Origin: Oscheius tipulae
Taxonomy: Eukaryota > Nematoda > Chromadorea > Rhabditida > Rhabditidae
Assembly (NCBI GenBank): GCA_037178975.1
Contig: JASJZH010000006.1
Location: forward strand, 2,976,001-3,040,000
DNA length: 64,000 nucleotides
Direction of reading: 5' to 3'
Part shown: positions 1 through 12,635 of the stretch, piece by piece
How positions within the stretch are numbered: position 1 is the stretch's first letter
Layout of the letters: each line of letters opens with the position of its first letter
The notes under the pieces: model-generated
What the model was told of the DNA's origin: nothing
The model's input: only the letters and a program-made list of their open reading frames with translations
Database searches by the model: none
Translations under genes and position numbers: made by a program

Positions 1-2680
1 GTCTTCCAGCACTCCCTGGGTGTATGGTCGTCCGTCTTTGAACCTGAATGAGAATTGTAAACATTCTAGTAGACTTTAGCTCACCAGTATATCTGCGGTT
101 TCGGCAGTCCTTCCAGATAGCAATGAAGATATCCGTCTTTTCCGTATTCCAGTTCAATCGGAGCCTCGCTGTCAGAGTCTGTGAAGTACGGTTTTAGCGT
201 TTTCAACACTTCAAGTTTTAGTTGCAGCACTTTTTGCTCATTGTTGTTGCTCAATTCACAGGTGTAGTCTCCACCTTGTGACGAGGAAATGTTCCTAAAA
301 CGGAACTTTCACTGAAGCTATCAGTCTCACTTTAAAACTGCATTGAGAGTCGTCGAGATATCCGTTTCAGTGACATTTGTTTTTGATACTGCAATGTCGT
401 TTCCGTTAAACTTCCATTTTGCCTTCCTATATGGAACTTATAATAAAAAATGAGCAACCTTACATGTCCGCGTCGGTTGGATACTGGCAGTTTAGCAGAA
501 TAGTGTCGCCTTCGTAGATATCCTTCTCATCTTCCAAAGGAGTAGCACTCGGACTTTTCGTAATGCTATGCGAAACTTCCGGTGCTCCATCTGCGACTTT
601 GATTCGGACCAGTTCGAGTTTGTTCGATCCGCTGCTAGCTTCACACTTGACATCCATTGTCTGTTTGAGAACCGTGTCCCATTGGATTGCACTCTCGTAC
701 GTTCCGTTGTGATAGTTCATGGAGCCCGGTTCAACAGGTTGCCATCCTTGGTTGACATTTCTTAAAATGTGAGTTACAATGTCAAAAACAAAGTTTACCT
801 GTAAGATAGACGGACATAATACGGCAGAGGCAATGATTCAGCAGAACATAGTACTCCAATCTGTGAGTTTGGCGGATAGTACGACTGATTGAAGAGGGCA
901 TAACTTGACGGTGTCGTTATTTGAATTTTTGGCTTCAGTTCATCACTCAGAACAATAACCTGATTCTCCTGTTGTGAATAGAATAAAACAATTTTACCTT
1001 GAATTCGACCGTTTTCACCGTGTCCAAAATTTCGATTGACAGAACATACCTAAAACCTGTTGTTTCATAGCTTAAAAGACTTACAGGCCGCTGGAATTGG
1101 TTTTGGCGTCCTTGACTGTCAATGTTTCCGACACTTGGTTCTCGAAGCGCTTGCTCTCTTGATGATGTTTCTCATCGGTGATTATAGTTTCTGTTATCGG
1201 AGCATCCTTTGGAGGTTTGATATAGTGCTAAAGAAGATGTGAATTTGAAAACTTAGAACATACCCTCATCCATTTAGCTGTAAACCCTGGAAGATTGAGA
1301 GGATAAGCGGTCATATTGACTTGGAGACTGAAAGACTCGTTGTTCCGAATCCTGATTTCTTGTGATGAAACTTCGTTGATCTAAATGTATACTGTTGCAT
1401 TGCATAGAATATATTACCTTGATCTGACCCTTCTTCGGTGACACTTCCAATGTTTTCTCAATAACCTTCTCCAGCTTTCCATCATAGTACCATTGACACT
1501 TGTACACACCACGATCTTCATTGACCACTTCATGAATGCTAATGCTGTGAGACATTCCTCTAGTTCGAGCTCGTGTGAGCGATTGAACTGCTTCCTAATT
1601 AGAAGAGTTAACAGAAAAGAAACAGTACACACCTTGTTGTCACATCGAGGGCAGGTGATGTTAAGTTTGTGTTTGTACTTGTCATCCTTCAAATAGAGCT
1701 TTAGAATGCATTCGACGGCCATATCTCCGCCAACGTGAGCCCAGGGAGATATCTATATGCTTGTGATATGTAAATACACAGTTTTCTCGCCTCTCCCCAC
1801 TCGACATCGACTTTTGGATTGATATTTCCTGCTCTCGGACTGAGGATAAACTCGATAGTTTCGTTCGTATCCGTGAAAGTGCAAATAAACATGAGCTGAG
1901 TACTCAGCTTGTGCTCTTCGGCTGTCTTTCCAGTGATATTGAATCCAAATCTAATAACTTGTATGTAAAAACAATTCACATGAAACTTTACCTGGGATCG
2001 TATTTCTTGCTCGCAATTTTCCAGTCGTCTCCATTTACGCTGAGCTTGATACTTGTTCTTGGCACATTCCGAGACGTTTTACATGGCACAGCATAGTTGT
2101 ATGGATCGACGGAGAATCCACCCGCGTCCAATGGAATGAATAGTTTGAGACCTGAAACAAATTCAAGACTCAAACAGAACTTGACTTACCTTTTACAAAA
2201 ACATAGACATGATGGGCAAGAGAATGTTCATTACGAACTACACATGCATATAAACCCGTATCGGTAACCTGAAAAATCTTATGAATAAAGTTTGTAACTA
2301 CCTACCTTGGCATTTTTAATTAAGAGAGTATTTGACCAGTCACTTCCTCCTCCCTGACGTCTGAGAGCGTAGTCGCTCGGGTCGAAAAGTTTGTACTCAG
2401 TTAAATCAGGTAAGACGAATTCAGTATCTAAATTTTTGTTCCCGTTTTCACAATCATGAAAATATCACCTTCTCCTTGGGAATGAGTACATTGTAAAGAA
2501 ATATCATCGCCCTCATTCAATTCGATAAAATCGCCAATAACATCGTCTGACTGAAATTGGGAATGTTACAAACAAAAAAATCATTACCTGTATAGTACTA
2601 TCGGAAATTATTTGTGGAGGAGAAAACGTCCATGCCAGGGACGGAAGTAAGACAAATAATAGCAGTTTTCTAACTTTCAT
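1..2680 (-). CDS. VEGFR/PDGFR-like receptor tyrosine kinase, ectodomain only (partial)
   Basis: Multi-exon gene read leftwards; its 3' part, including any kinase domain, lies beyond position 1. The start at 2680 opens a signal peptide (MKVRKLLLFVLLPSLAWTFS). Several Ig-like domains follow. Ig1 has strand-B ISLQC and strand-F DTGLYACVV (about 2240-2290). The second domain has AVPCKTS, then YDPRFGFNI, resembling the Ig2 layout of class III/V receptor kinases (conserved PC, then a W/Y-D-x-R-x-GF block). Ig3 has LNITCP and DRGVYKCQWYY (about 1480-1540). Further domains run to the edge (GDTILLNCQYP near 500). Introns are about 40-55 bases. In C. elegans such receptors are the VER proteins; flies have one, PVR. 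The receptor class is inferred from the ectodomain only. A plain Ig-superfamily adhesion protein is the alternative. Confidence 0.5.
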
Positions 2681-4895
2681 AGTATAGCAAATGCTGTCGC
2701 TGCATGAGAAACTGAAAGACCGTAGTCTATTGAGACAATAAAAGGGATATTTATGGGACAAGTGTCATCAGGGTAAAAGCTATTAATTTGATAGAAATAG
2801 CAGCGATTCAATAGAAATGTGCTTCATGATTGAGGCAGCAGAGTCTGGTTGGTTGAAGCACGAAACTCGTAATGTTTAAAAAGGAAAAGAGAAAAGCGAA
2901 TAATGGATCATACACGTTGTATGGGGTGTCACGGTTAGGTTTTGGTGGAATAATATACAGTCTGCAGTATGGAACAGTGCTAGCGCCGCAATCAATACCG
3001 GGCAGATCCGTCGGTCAGGAACGGCAGAGATGACCTCATTGTTAGTCATCCCTGGCATGTTTTTGCGCGTCACTGTCTAATTAGTCACTATCCGACTCAA
3101 CTGAGGTCAATTCGAAACAATGAAAGAGCAGTAGATGAGCAATTGGATATGGGGAAAATTGTTTGGAAGAAGCCACTACAAAACAGTGTGGGGATGTTTC
3201 CGCCACCTACGGGAATGACTCAAAGGGGATGATAAGGCATTGATTGTGGGTATGAACTCGATAGGAAACGCAAACATTGAAAATGCATCATCAGCTAAAC
3301 TGTTCTTAATCTGCTTACCTAAAGTTTCAGCCAATTCGGTATTGTTTTATGGAAATAAATAATCTTTAACTTAAGAATTGTCGGTAGACTATCTTGGAAG
3401 TGTCTTCTGCGCCGTAATATTACACACCAGCAGTAGTTTTTTATCCAGATGTAAGTAATAGGAGAGACGCGAGAAGTGCGGGCCTGTTTGACTGAAACTG
3501 AGATAACTGTAGGTCGCCATGGCACAAAAAGCTGACAAATCTCACACTTAACTGATCGACTCCCGCGAACAGGACTGAAGCAGGCGAAAGTGAACGATTG
3601 TTGTCAGCTGAAAAGGTGGACAGAACTGCTACGCATAGACGACGGGCGACAGTTTTTCATAACCTGATAAACGGACATGGATAGTGAAACAGATGGTGGC
3701 AGAGCGACAGCAAAGATTGTAGAAGTGAATATAACAACATCTGTGTTCGGTTTACTGGCAAAAACGTTTCACTTCTGAACTATCGTATTGTGTATTTTTT
3801 TTGGAAGATTGATTTCTGTTTTCAATAGCGTGTTTTTTCTGTCATGTCTCTAATCCTGGTATCGGTTGTGTTCGTAGAAATCCATCTAGGCAGAAACTGT
3901 TACCAGCATATTGTCCTTTTTGATTTAAGATGTAGCTCTGAAAGCCGCTTAATTCTCAGATACAGTTTACACAAAGGTAGTAGAGGTAAATGCTGAAAAG
4001 TTCGGACGTCTACGGTAGTATTTCAGTGCAATCATGTCCGTACTTCAAACTATGTCAATATCAAAATCATTGGGCAGGAGCAGTACGATCAGATCATTAG
4101 CATTTTAGTTGACTGTGCAGTATTCATTTGTCTCTCGTATATATTATAGCACTTATCATGGCTATTAACCTTTGAGTATCGACCGATTCACCTTATTTCT
4201 CTTGTTACGCTTAGGTTCCACATGTATATTGAAGGAAGTAGCGTGACAAGACGATGTATATCATCTTGCTTATTCACTTATTCATGTACAACTGTGTTGA
4301 GCAGAATAGCAATGAGTTCTTGCCTTGTTTGGTCGTCAATCTTTTGTTTGACCCGGTTTCAGACGATCTTTGTTTTTGGTTTCGTTTTCAGCTCCCATGA
4401 ACCCCGAATCCCGCTGACCACAGCATTAATCGCTGCGAGGGTACAGCCCAAACAACCTTCTTTGTCGGAAAACGCTTAGTGCGTGAGAGTACAAGACACA
4501 AAAAGAGGCGCGGCTTGACGAGACGAGGAGGGTGTGCTTGGCGCTCCTCCACGCTGTATGTTGACTGTCCGTCATCGCGAGGTCCGATGACCTCTCTCAC
4601 CCGTTCATCTCTGATTATCCAATCAATAGACCGTCCACTACATATCCTCCTCATCTGTATAATAGCAGAGGCAATTTTCGTCTTTCAGTAGTTTTACAAC
4701 CCTTTGTATGGTACTTCTCTTACCGTTAGTCCACAAGAGGTCCGAGTACCATTACGCATACCTCTAATGGCGATTGTCGCTATCCTCTATTGTTTCCTTC
4801 AATTAACACACTCTGTTCGACCGACAGAACCTTATTTTCTTTAATTGTTGTTTCATATTTTTGGTTTTATTGACAATGCACTTTTAGATTATTCT
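2681..4895. other. Intergenic region between divergent genes
   Basis: About 2.2 kb separate the divergently transcribed Ig-receptor gene and the Ly6-like gene, so both promoters should lie here. Open frames on both strands (for example 4222-4479 and 4388-4654) overlap each other, lack recognisable domains and do not join across plausible introns. I see no RNA gene or repeat. Confidence 0.5.
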
Positions 4896-5663
4896 ATGGC
4901 ACGTGTAACCAAGTGGATTTTCGTCTCAAGTTTAATATTGTCGACATCTGGTAAGCGACTAATTGCCATCACTTTGCCAACCTTTGACGAAACCTGTTAA
5001 CCGTAAAGAGCGCAGCATATGATTGAGTCACTTATTCTAACTAATGGACGATCGAATAGACGTAACACGTGCAACTTTCAGAAATAGTCCAGTCTCAATC
5101 ACTGGACATTCGCTGTTATGCTTGTAGGTTTCCGAAAGACTGATCTTAATGATACATCTAGGTACGTCAATCAATGCAAACTCTATGTTGACAGAGATCA
5201 CCGACCCAAACTGGCTGAGATGGCTCGGGAATATTCGCAACGACCCATTCAGTCAATATTGTAAAGACGACTTCCAGGTTTACGCTTCCACAAACTTTTA
5301 CCAATTTTTAGATTGATCTCGCGCTCCGAGATGGAGTTAAAAGTCAACAATGCGCTAATGGCGTCTGTATGAAAATGGCTTTCCAGGAGACAAATGGTAA
5401 GTTACCGAAATGGAACTAAGCATGTTTCAGGAGTTACGCACATTTGGAGGAACTGCATACCGCAAGCCAAAGATCAGATTCGATCAGACTGCACTCGTAT
5501 TTCGAGCGGAGAAGGTCTGGTACAAGAAAATCCCCAAAGAAAGCATTCTTTAGGATCTCTAGAAGTGTGCACTTGTGAAGGTAATCTTTGTAACGCTTCA
5601 TCGTCATTCAACTATATTCTTCTAGTCTTTCTTTCAATTTGTTTACTTGATTATAACGGGTAG
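4896..5663 (+). CDS. Ly6/uPAR-like three-finger protein, probably GPI-anchored
   Basis: Five short exons join cleanly. Exon 1 encodes a signal peptide (MARVTKWIFVSSLILSTS). Exon 2 gives SLDIRCYAC and continues after a 38-base intron as TSINANS. Later exons give FSQYCKDDFQ, CANGVCMKM and, after a 34-base intron, GVTHIWRNC. The C-terminus has VCTCEGNLCN, the canonical CxC...xLCN end of the Ly6/three-finger fold, followed by a hydrophobic tail without a cytoplasmic extension, as expected for GPI attachment. The early CYACxS and CxDxF spacing resembles the Quiver/Sleepless subgroup. In flies and worms such proteins tune ion channels and neurotransmitter receptors; the target here is unknown. The protein is about 170 residues and the cysteines of the fold are present. 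Confidence 0.75.
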
Positions 5664-5774
5664 GCAGATAATGAATTCGAAGAATTATTTTGTATCGCAC
5701 GTCGAGCTACACTGACACTTCCTGACGATGTTGAGAATAGACGTATACCTAAATAGGTTGCATTATCGTAGTCT

Positions 5775-8700
5775 TCAAAAAAGTACCCACGTCGTTCCGT
5801 TTTTGCAGTGCATTTTCACTCGTCTTTTCTTGACCTTCACAGCACTACAGCAAGACTAAAAAGCTTTTTTGGAAACACTATAAGCAACCAGGGAACCTTA
5901 TTTTCACCACAAGTACCAGTGCATTCGGCGTTTTTGATCTCAACGGCTGATCTGCACTCGCTTTCAACGTGATATCTTCGGTATTTTTCCTTGTTACACG
6001 TTACTTTTCCTGAATAACAAGAACCAGTTTAACATGTTTCGCCACTTACTTTTTTCGCAGTGGTTTCCCTCAAACTCTGGGTCGCATCTGCAGTTAAAGC
6101 CGGAGTTGACAAGTGGATTGCTTTCACAGCTACCGTGTCCACAATACACACCTAAAAGCAAGAATCACTCGTCTTGGTTCGTGATTTACCAGCACAAAGG
6201 TCTACAATGCTTGAGCAGCCCTTGGTAGTATGGTGAGATTCGAGAACCTTGGAGAAATCCACTTGGCGGTCGTTCACCACGAGACTACTGATACAGCCTG
6301 AATAGTCCCCGTTACATATGCGGGCACTGCTACTCTACCTATCAGACTGTTAGTGCCCATTATCTGAAACCTTTCCTTGGCTACAAGCATCTGTTCCTTC
6401 GGCAAGCCGCCTAAGTACAAGAACGTCTTTCCCTTCGTCTCGAGCTTGTCAATACTTCCGTCATTCGAAACAGACTGAGCCTGCTTCTCATCGACTGTGA
6501 GGTTCATTTTGTTGCCGCTCACTTGGATCAGTACTTTGTGAGCGAAGCCATCGTTCACTACAAAACATTTGAAAAATGTATAGAAATATATACCTGTAGC
6601 GAAACTGTACATGTGGCTTGGTGGATTGTTGCCAATGTAGAACGCGACTTTTATTCTACCATCAAACAGTTCGACGGATATGTAATGCACGTCGCCATAA
6701 TAGAGAATAAGACCAGAACTAAATTGGATTGTCAGTTTATTGTCAAAAACTTCTTTGCCTGTTGTTAGTTCTCAAAATGAAGCTGATGTTTCCTGTTGCC
6801 ACATCCCAAGGGTCAAGAGCAACATAAGAGTGATGCTTCTAAAAATCTTTAAACACAAATGTTTTAAAGACACCTTGAATCCAATTGAAGTCTCTACGTC
6901 ACACTTCGAGCCCGAAAATCCTTCATAGCAGCGACACTCGTAGTTGTTCATTTCCTCGTTCGTGAAGCAAGTACCCTGTCCACAAGTGTTGCTGCTGCAT
7001 TGAGCAGTATTTTGGAGATGAAGAGGAGATAGTAATGAAATTTTACAATGAGGACCAGAAAATCCTGTAGGACATTCACAGCTATAGGTGTTAAGACCAT
7101 CCTGAACCATTAGTCTTGAAACTGAAATGGCAAAAACCTACCACGCACAAACCTTCATTTTGACAATTGTGCCCGATGCAGTCATCAATATTTACTGTAC
7201 AGTTAATCCCCGAATAGCCAATCGGACATTCGCATCTATAGCCATCCTGGCCAATTCCGATACACTTGGCTCCGTTGACACAAGGATTCAGTTCTTTTGA
7301 ACAGAAAGTAAGTTTTTTCTCGCAATATTTTCCTCCAAATGTTTGTGGACACTCACATCGGTAGTTGTTGATCTGAAGGTTTCTCTGAACTATCGCCAAC
7401 ATTCTCATATACCAGATCGACACATGTTGCTCCATTTTGGCATTTGTGCTTTTCACAGTCGTCAATGTTGCGTTGACAATGATCTCCAACGAAGCCCTTC
7501 GGGCAGAGACATTGGAAACGGCCTTCTTCGACTACCTGAAGGAAATTGTTCTCCCGTTTATATGAATCTTACTTTACAGACAGCATTGTTGAAACAAGGA
7601 TTGCCGTAACAGGCATCAATTTGAAGATCACAGTTCCGACTGTGATAGCCTGCTGAGCAGTGACACTTGTAGTCGTTTCCGCCAACTGTCTCACACGTAG
7701 CTCCATTTTTACATGGCTGTAGGAGGCAAGCATCGCATTTACTTGCAATGGAAAGGGGTTCAGCTTCCGTGCATCTGAAACACGCAATCGCTACGGTTTA
7801 TTCGAAACCTACGTGAGCTGATGGGATTGTGCTGTTAGGACTAGCTGATTTTCTACAATTTTCGGAGATTGACATCGAGCAATCCCGGCTTCAACAAAAC
7901 TGGTTTTAATCTTCTTGGAAAACCATTGCATTCGACAATCGCAGTGGAGAGAATTGCTGCCGACCGCACTAAAATCTGGCTTCAGCATCTTTTTAAGTGA
8001 GTCTCACATATGAGTAATGTTTCCGAGACTGGAAAATGCTGATTCCGGTAAAACGGATATGTCATTACCATGCAATGAAAGAATTCGTAGATTGAACAGA
8101 CCATCGAATGCGAAGAGTTGTAGGCACTAAAATGTGGCTTTGCCTAGTCCGATGCTGATAGCTTACCTTAATTTTGTTATAGGATAGAATGAGAGTTGAC
8201 AGCCGGCTCATCTTGGCAAAAATTCGGTTTTCAATCGATTCCAAAAGATTGTGAGACATGTCTCTTAAAAGAGCTCAATAAGGAAATGTGCCGAGAACCA
8301 ACAGTTTTGTGAGTTTCGTCAGTCCACTGAAAGCTTTGAGTGGAATTTCATTGATCCTGTTTGAATCCAGGAAAAGTTCGGTTGTGTCATCTGGGATTCC
8401 AATAGGGATTGAAGTGAGGTTCTGAAAACTGACGTTTTTTGAGCAGTACAAAATTACCTTATCCGAGCAGCGAACTACTGTTAATTTACAAGTACAATCA
8501 GCTGGGCAGTATATGCCTCCTGCATCGCATTGAGGCTCATCTAAAACAATAACCAAAATCTGCAAGGTGCATACTTTGGCAATTCTTCTCATCCCATGTA
8601 TTTGCCGTCAGTACGGACGAACATTCTTCCATGTTGACCAAACGAGAACTATTGGCAGTAGCCCATTGAACAAGCGGCCAAATTTTACAATCACATGGAA

Positions 8701-11700
8701 TATTGTTGCTGGATACATTGCTAAAGTTTTGGAATGTTATCTAAGCAAATTTGTTTCACATTCGACGAAGTTTGGTCAATTTTTGAAGCATCGATGTGGT
8801 GATACATTTTAGACGATTATTCGACAGCGACCTAGAGATAAAGTTTTTCCTACTTAAGTTGTTGGCTTACAATTCAGTGAGAGCTGTGTTGGATGAAAGA
8901 ACACTTTCGCTGATAAACGAAAGTTCGTTTTCTGACAAGACACTGAAAAGTTTTACTACACTGTCGCCTCTAAACTTACAGTTTTTCCAAGCTAACCAAA
9001 TGTTCCAAGTTTTCAATATCAGTCAGTTTGTTCTTGGATAAGATTAGCTCTGTTGTATAGGTAGGAATATCAGCAGGAACGGAAGACAATCCACGATTAC
9101 TGAAGATATGCATAAAAAAGTTATTAAGCATACTCACCTGCAATCCACAACCGTACCAAAACAGTTGCAGTCTTTTGGACAATAGTGGTCAATGAAGCAT
9201 TCATCGGCTTTTTGTGTGACCAAAATCTCGGAACCTAAGTTTCGATTTTCCGCCAAAAAAAGCAAGAGATACCTTTGCATTTGAACTTCGATGAAGGCAG
9301 TGAAGCAAACCGTTTCTTTGCTATACGCTTCGGCGCTTCACACCTTGCTCCACTCGTCTCGATGTTCTTGACAGCATGGAGTTCTGCTAACCATTCCTAT
9401 AAACGTTTGATTTAGTCCTCAAAACTGGTAGCACACCAAGTTGCAATCACAGATCAGTGGATTCTTGGCCAGATGCACAGTTTGTAGTTTGACCAGTTTT
9501 GCAAAAGAAGAACTGCTAATTGATTGAATTTGGTTGTCGTAAAGCGAGAGTAGGTTCAGATTCGACAATGGATCCAGCACTCCTTTGCGTATGCAATGAA
9601 GTTGATTGGCGTTGAGCAACAGCAATTGTAATTTGGACAGTCCTTCGAAAACATCAACCGGAAGATCGGTGAGGTTGTTGCCGTAAAGTACTCTGTAAGA
9701 TAACTCCGTAGTATGAGTAAGGCTTCAACTCACAAAGAGTTCAAACTGTTCAATCCTACAAAAGCCCTCGGAGAAATTTCTTTTATCAGGTTTTTGCTCA
9801 GGTCTCTGAACTTGTTCTGTATAAAGTATTCTGAATCAAGCTTACAATCGTTGCAGGTTTCGCAGGTTTTTGAATGCCTTCTCAGGAATGTACGAGATCT
9901 GGTTTTGCTCCAATCGCCTAAAACACGTTTTCGAAGCAAACAAAAACAATTACAATTCAGTGGTTGAAACTGGCAAGTTGATAGGAATGTGAGAAAGTCC
10001 ACGATCTCTACAGTCCACTGTCGTTTCTGTACATGTGCAAACTGAAGGGCAAATAGCAGTTTCTCGACAAGATGCAGCTGCTCTTTTCTCGATCCCGGAG
10101 CATTTCATCAGCTGCAAAGTAGGAACATGGAAGCTATTACTTCAAGTTACCGCATTATCAACAAGTTCCAAATGTTGCCCATGGAGCAAATTTGGCCGCA
10201 TACACTTTGCTCCACTGAGATTGTTCTGAGAGACTCTTTTGACCCACTTGAGACGACAATCACATTGCCAGGGATTCTCTTGAATGCGGCTACAACAACA
10301 TTGCGGAACTGAACTTTTAAACTTACAATGTTCGCAAGTTTGGACTGAAATCTATCTCTTCCAATGTTGTCAGGTTGTTTGAATTGATCGTGAATGTTTC
10401 CAAAGAACTCCAGCTTGAAATCGTAGTAGTCTCCAGACTGAAAATTTATTTAAATAAAAAGGAAAAGTTCCAGTTTTTCCTCTGTATCCTACCGAATACA
10501 TCCTATTTATAGTTTCTCATCAAGTCTCACTTACCAAACAAGCCGGTTCTTGTCGAGCTGCAGGTTTTTCATGCTAAGAGGTCCTTTTAGTTGTTCATCG
10601 GTCAACGAACTCAGCTGATTTTCGCTCAAGTCTCTGAAATTTGATCCTATTCCAAAAAAAAAAACTCTCGCATCCTCTCTACTTCACACATATAATTCTG
10701 TTTTCCCACCATTGCCCCATTTTCGGGTGCATGGATGTGGGAGCCTATCAATATGCACATAAGAAGCCCCTGTAGTCTACCAGACGGACAACAAGCGTAT
10801 CTCTATGCCTGAACCACATGCTTGCGGAACACCTGATTTGAGAGCAATTTTGCGCTGTGGCCCTCTTCCCGGAGCAGTTGGTGAAAGGCGCGAATGTATT
10901 GCCAGCTGAAAAGATCGATCAGCTATTTGTGAAATCTGCAGACGGCTCATATGTTCATGAAACTGGACCACCCGGATAGCATTGTTGTTCGTACGGACCA
11001 GTCGCTCAGACTTGTCAGAAATTGTTGCAATGCAATGACATGCGTGTCATCTGCGACAGGTGCCTTTGAGAAGTGAGAAGTATGGCGACGGGCCAGTCTG
11101 CATCAGTATCGAAATGCTTCGGGTCACTTTTGATCGTAGAAAATAATTGTTCGAGCCTTCTTTTGACTCCAAAAAAATGGAAAGAAACGTCTCAACATTC
11201 ATATATTGGATAACCGCCTGCTTAAATATACGAACTGGACATCCCATGACGAGGCTACATTCTTTGTTCACAAAACACTTTTTGACTCCTTAGCGATAAA
11301 GCCGCCGAGTGACTTTTAATGAGAAGTTGTTCTAGCACTGATTGATGATGAACACGTACCGCCGCTCTTCTACAAACACCGGCAAATTTACGAGCACTTC
11401 GTAAAGGACCAACTGCTACTACTTAACGCCCGTCTGGACACTGAATGGGCTTTGTGAAGGCCCAAGAAAGCTGGCCAACCTAATGGTAAGACAATTGCCA
11501 ATTGTGTTTTTCAAGGGAGTACTGACATTGATGAATCTACTTTGTTCACCATTTCTGAGGGTCACCGCCCGGGGTCTTTACGTACACGCGCACACCCGCG
11601 GCTCTGTTGAATAAATTTGCCATTAAGGACGCGCGTCTACAAAGAATGTCAACAGTGAACAATGCCTCCTTGAACGGTACACATTGAGGAAAACAGGAAG

Positions 11701-12397
11701 GCCATATGATACCGCTCGAAATCTGTTAATCTTACAGTCGGTGCAAGTTGAGAAGATCTTTGAAGCTTCCATCGGGGACTTCTTGAAGGCGGTTTTTGTT
11801 GAGACGACTGAAATGAAGTGTTTAGTGTTCAATGCTACAATTTACAGTCTCTCCAAATTTATGAGACCATCAAAAGCACCCTCTTCAATCGTATGGATAT
11901 TGTTCTCTTGGAGCTGTCTGAACTATAGAAATAGTTTAAAAAAGCTGGTACTAACAATATCCTCAAATCTCGCAGATGTTGAAGTTCGGCCTTTTTGACG
12001 GCAGTAATACGATTCTCTTGTAAATCCCTGAAAGTTCTTGTTACTTTAGTAGGAAACTGGCCGCAGTCAATCGTCCTTCACGCTTTGCCGCAGCCCGCAT
12101 TATAATCTACGGATTATCACATTGTGCCTGACAATGTGCACACTTGACCTAGACACTCCTCCGGTGTGAACTAGTCTAATTCATTACTTAGCATACATAT
12201 GTCAAGTGAATTAAGCAAAGTGGTTAACTTTGGATGAGCGTAAAATCTTACAATCTGACTGTACTTGCTGGAATTCCATCGGGTATCCTTGTCAGTTCTT
12301 GACCTGTACAGACTACAATTCCCGATGAGCAGGAACACTTTGTTGGACAGGCTTGCAGCTGAGCGAACTCAGCCGCAATAAGAAAAAGAAGAAACAT
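5775..12397 (-). CDS. slt-1: Slit axon-guidance ligand
   Basis: Secreted guidance protein, the ligand of Robo receptors. Start at 12397 ([15 protein letters not shown]) is a signal peptide, then LRRNT1 ([14 protein letters not shown]). Four LRR blocks follow, each with caps: LRRCT1 [14 protein letters not shown] near 10270; LRRNT2 [14 protein letters not shown] near 10050; LRRNT3 [14 protein letters not shown] near 9170; LRRNT4 [14 protein letters not shown] near 8500; LRRCT4 near 7950. About six EGF modules span 7790-6880 (for example [12 protein letters not shown]). A laminin G domain ([13 protein letters not shown] near 6410) follows, then another EGF ([14 protein letters not shown] near 6070) and a C-terminal cystine knot (CCSAVKVKK...HCKNGTTW) ending in TGA at 5775-5777. 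This is the full Slit layout in order. Most introns are about 35-60 bases, but one in the first LRR block spans 10634-11735. Confidence 0.93.
10634..11735 (+). pseudogene. Decayed coding-like sequence inside the large slit intron
   Basis: This 1.1 kb slit intron is about 20 times longer than its neighbours. On the plus strand, antisense to slit, one frame reads as protein-like sequence from about 11206 to 11608, interrupted by only a few stops (a TAA/TGA pair near 11317 and a TGA near 11453). It includes [20 protein letters not shown] and [21 protein letters not shown] do not recognise the family. It could be an inserted processed gene or transposon remnant, or chance. The rest of the intron shows nothing clear. 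Confidence 0.25.
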
Positions 12398-12635
12398 CCG
12401 CTATATATCGGTAGCCAATATGATTTCTCGCAACTGCAACATTGATAAAAGTTAAGCTAGAAAATATGGAGAGAAAGAAATTAAAAGGAAATTGATAGTA
12501 GAAATTTACGTGTTATTTAGAAAATGAGAAATTTCGAGGCAATATGTGCGTTCCGCAGACCGCTTTGGAGGATCTCGTTGCCCCGCCCACCATGTCGGAC
12601 CATCTCTTGGAAAATGTTAAGACCGCCATGAAGCT

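Noticed and set aside
4388-4691. Overlapping open frames on both strands
   Set aside because: They mirror each other and show no recognisable protein features.
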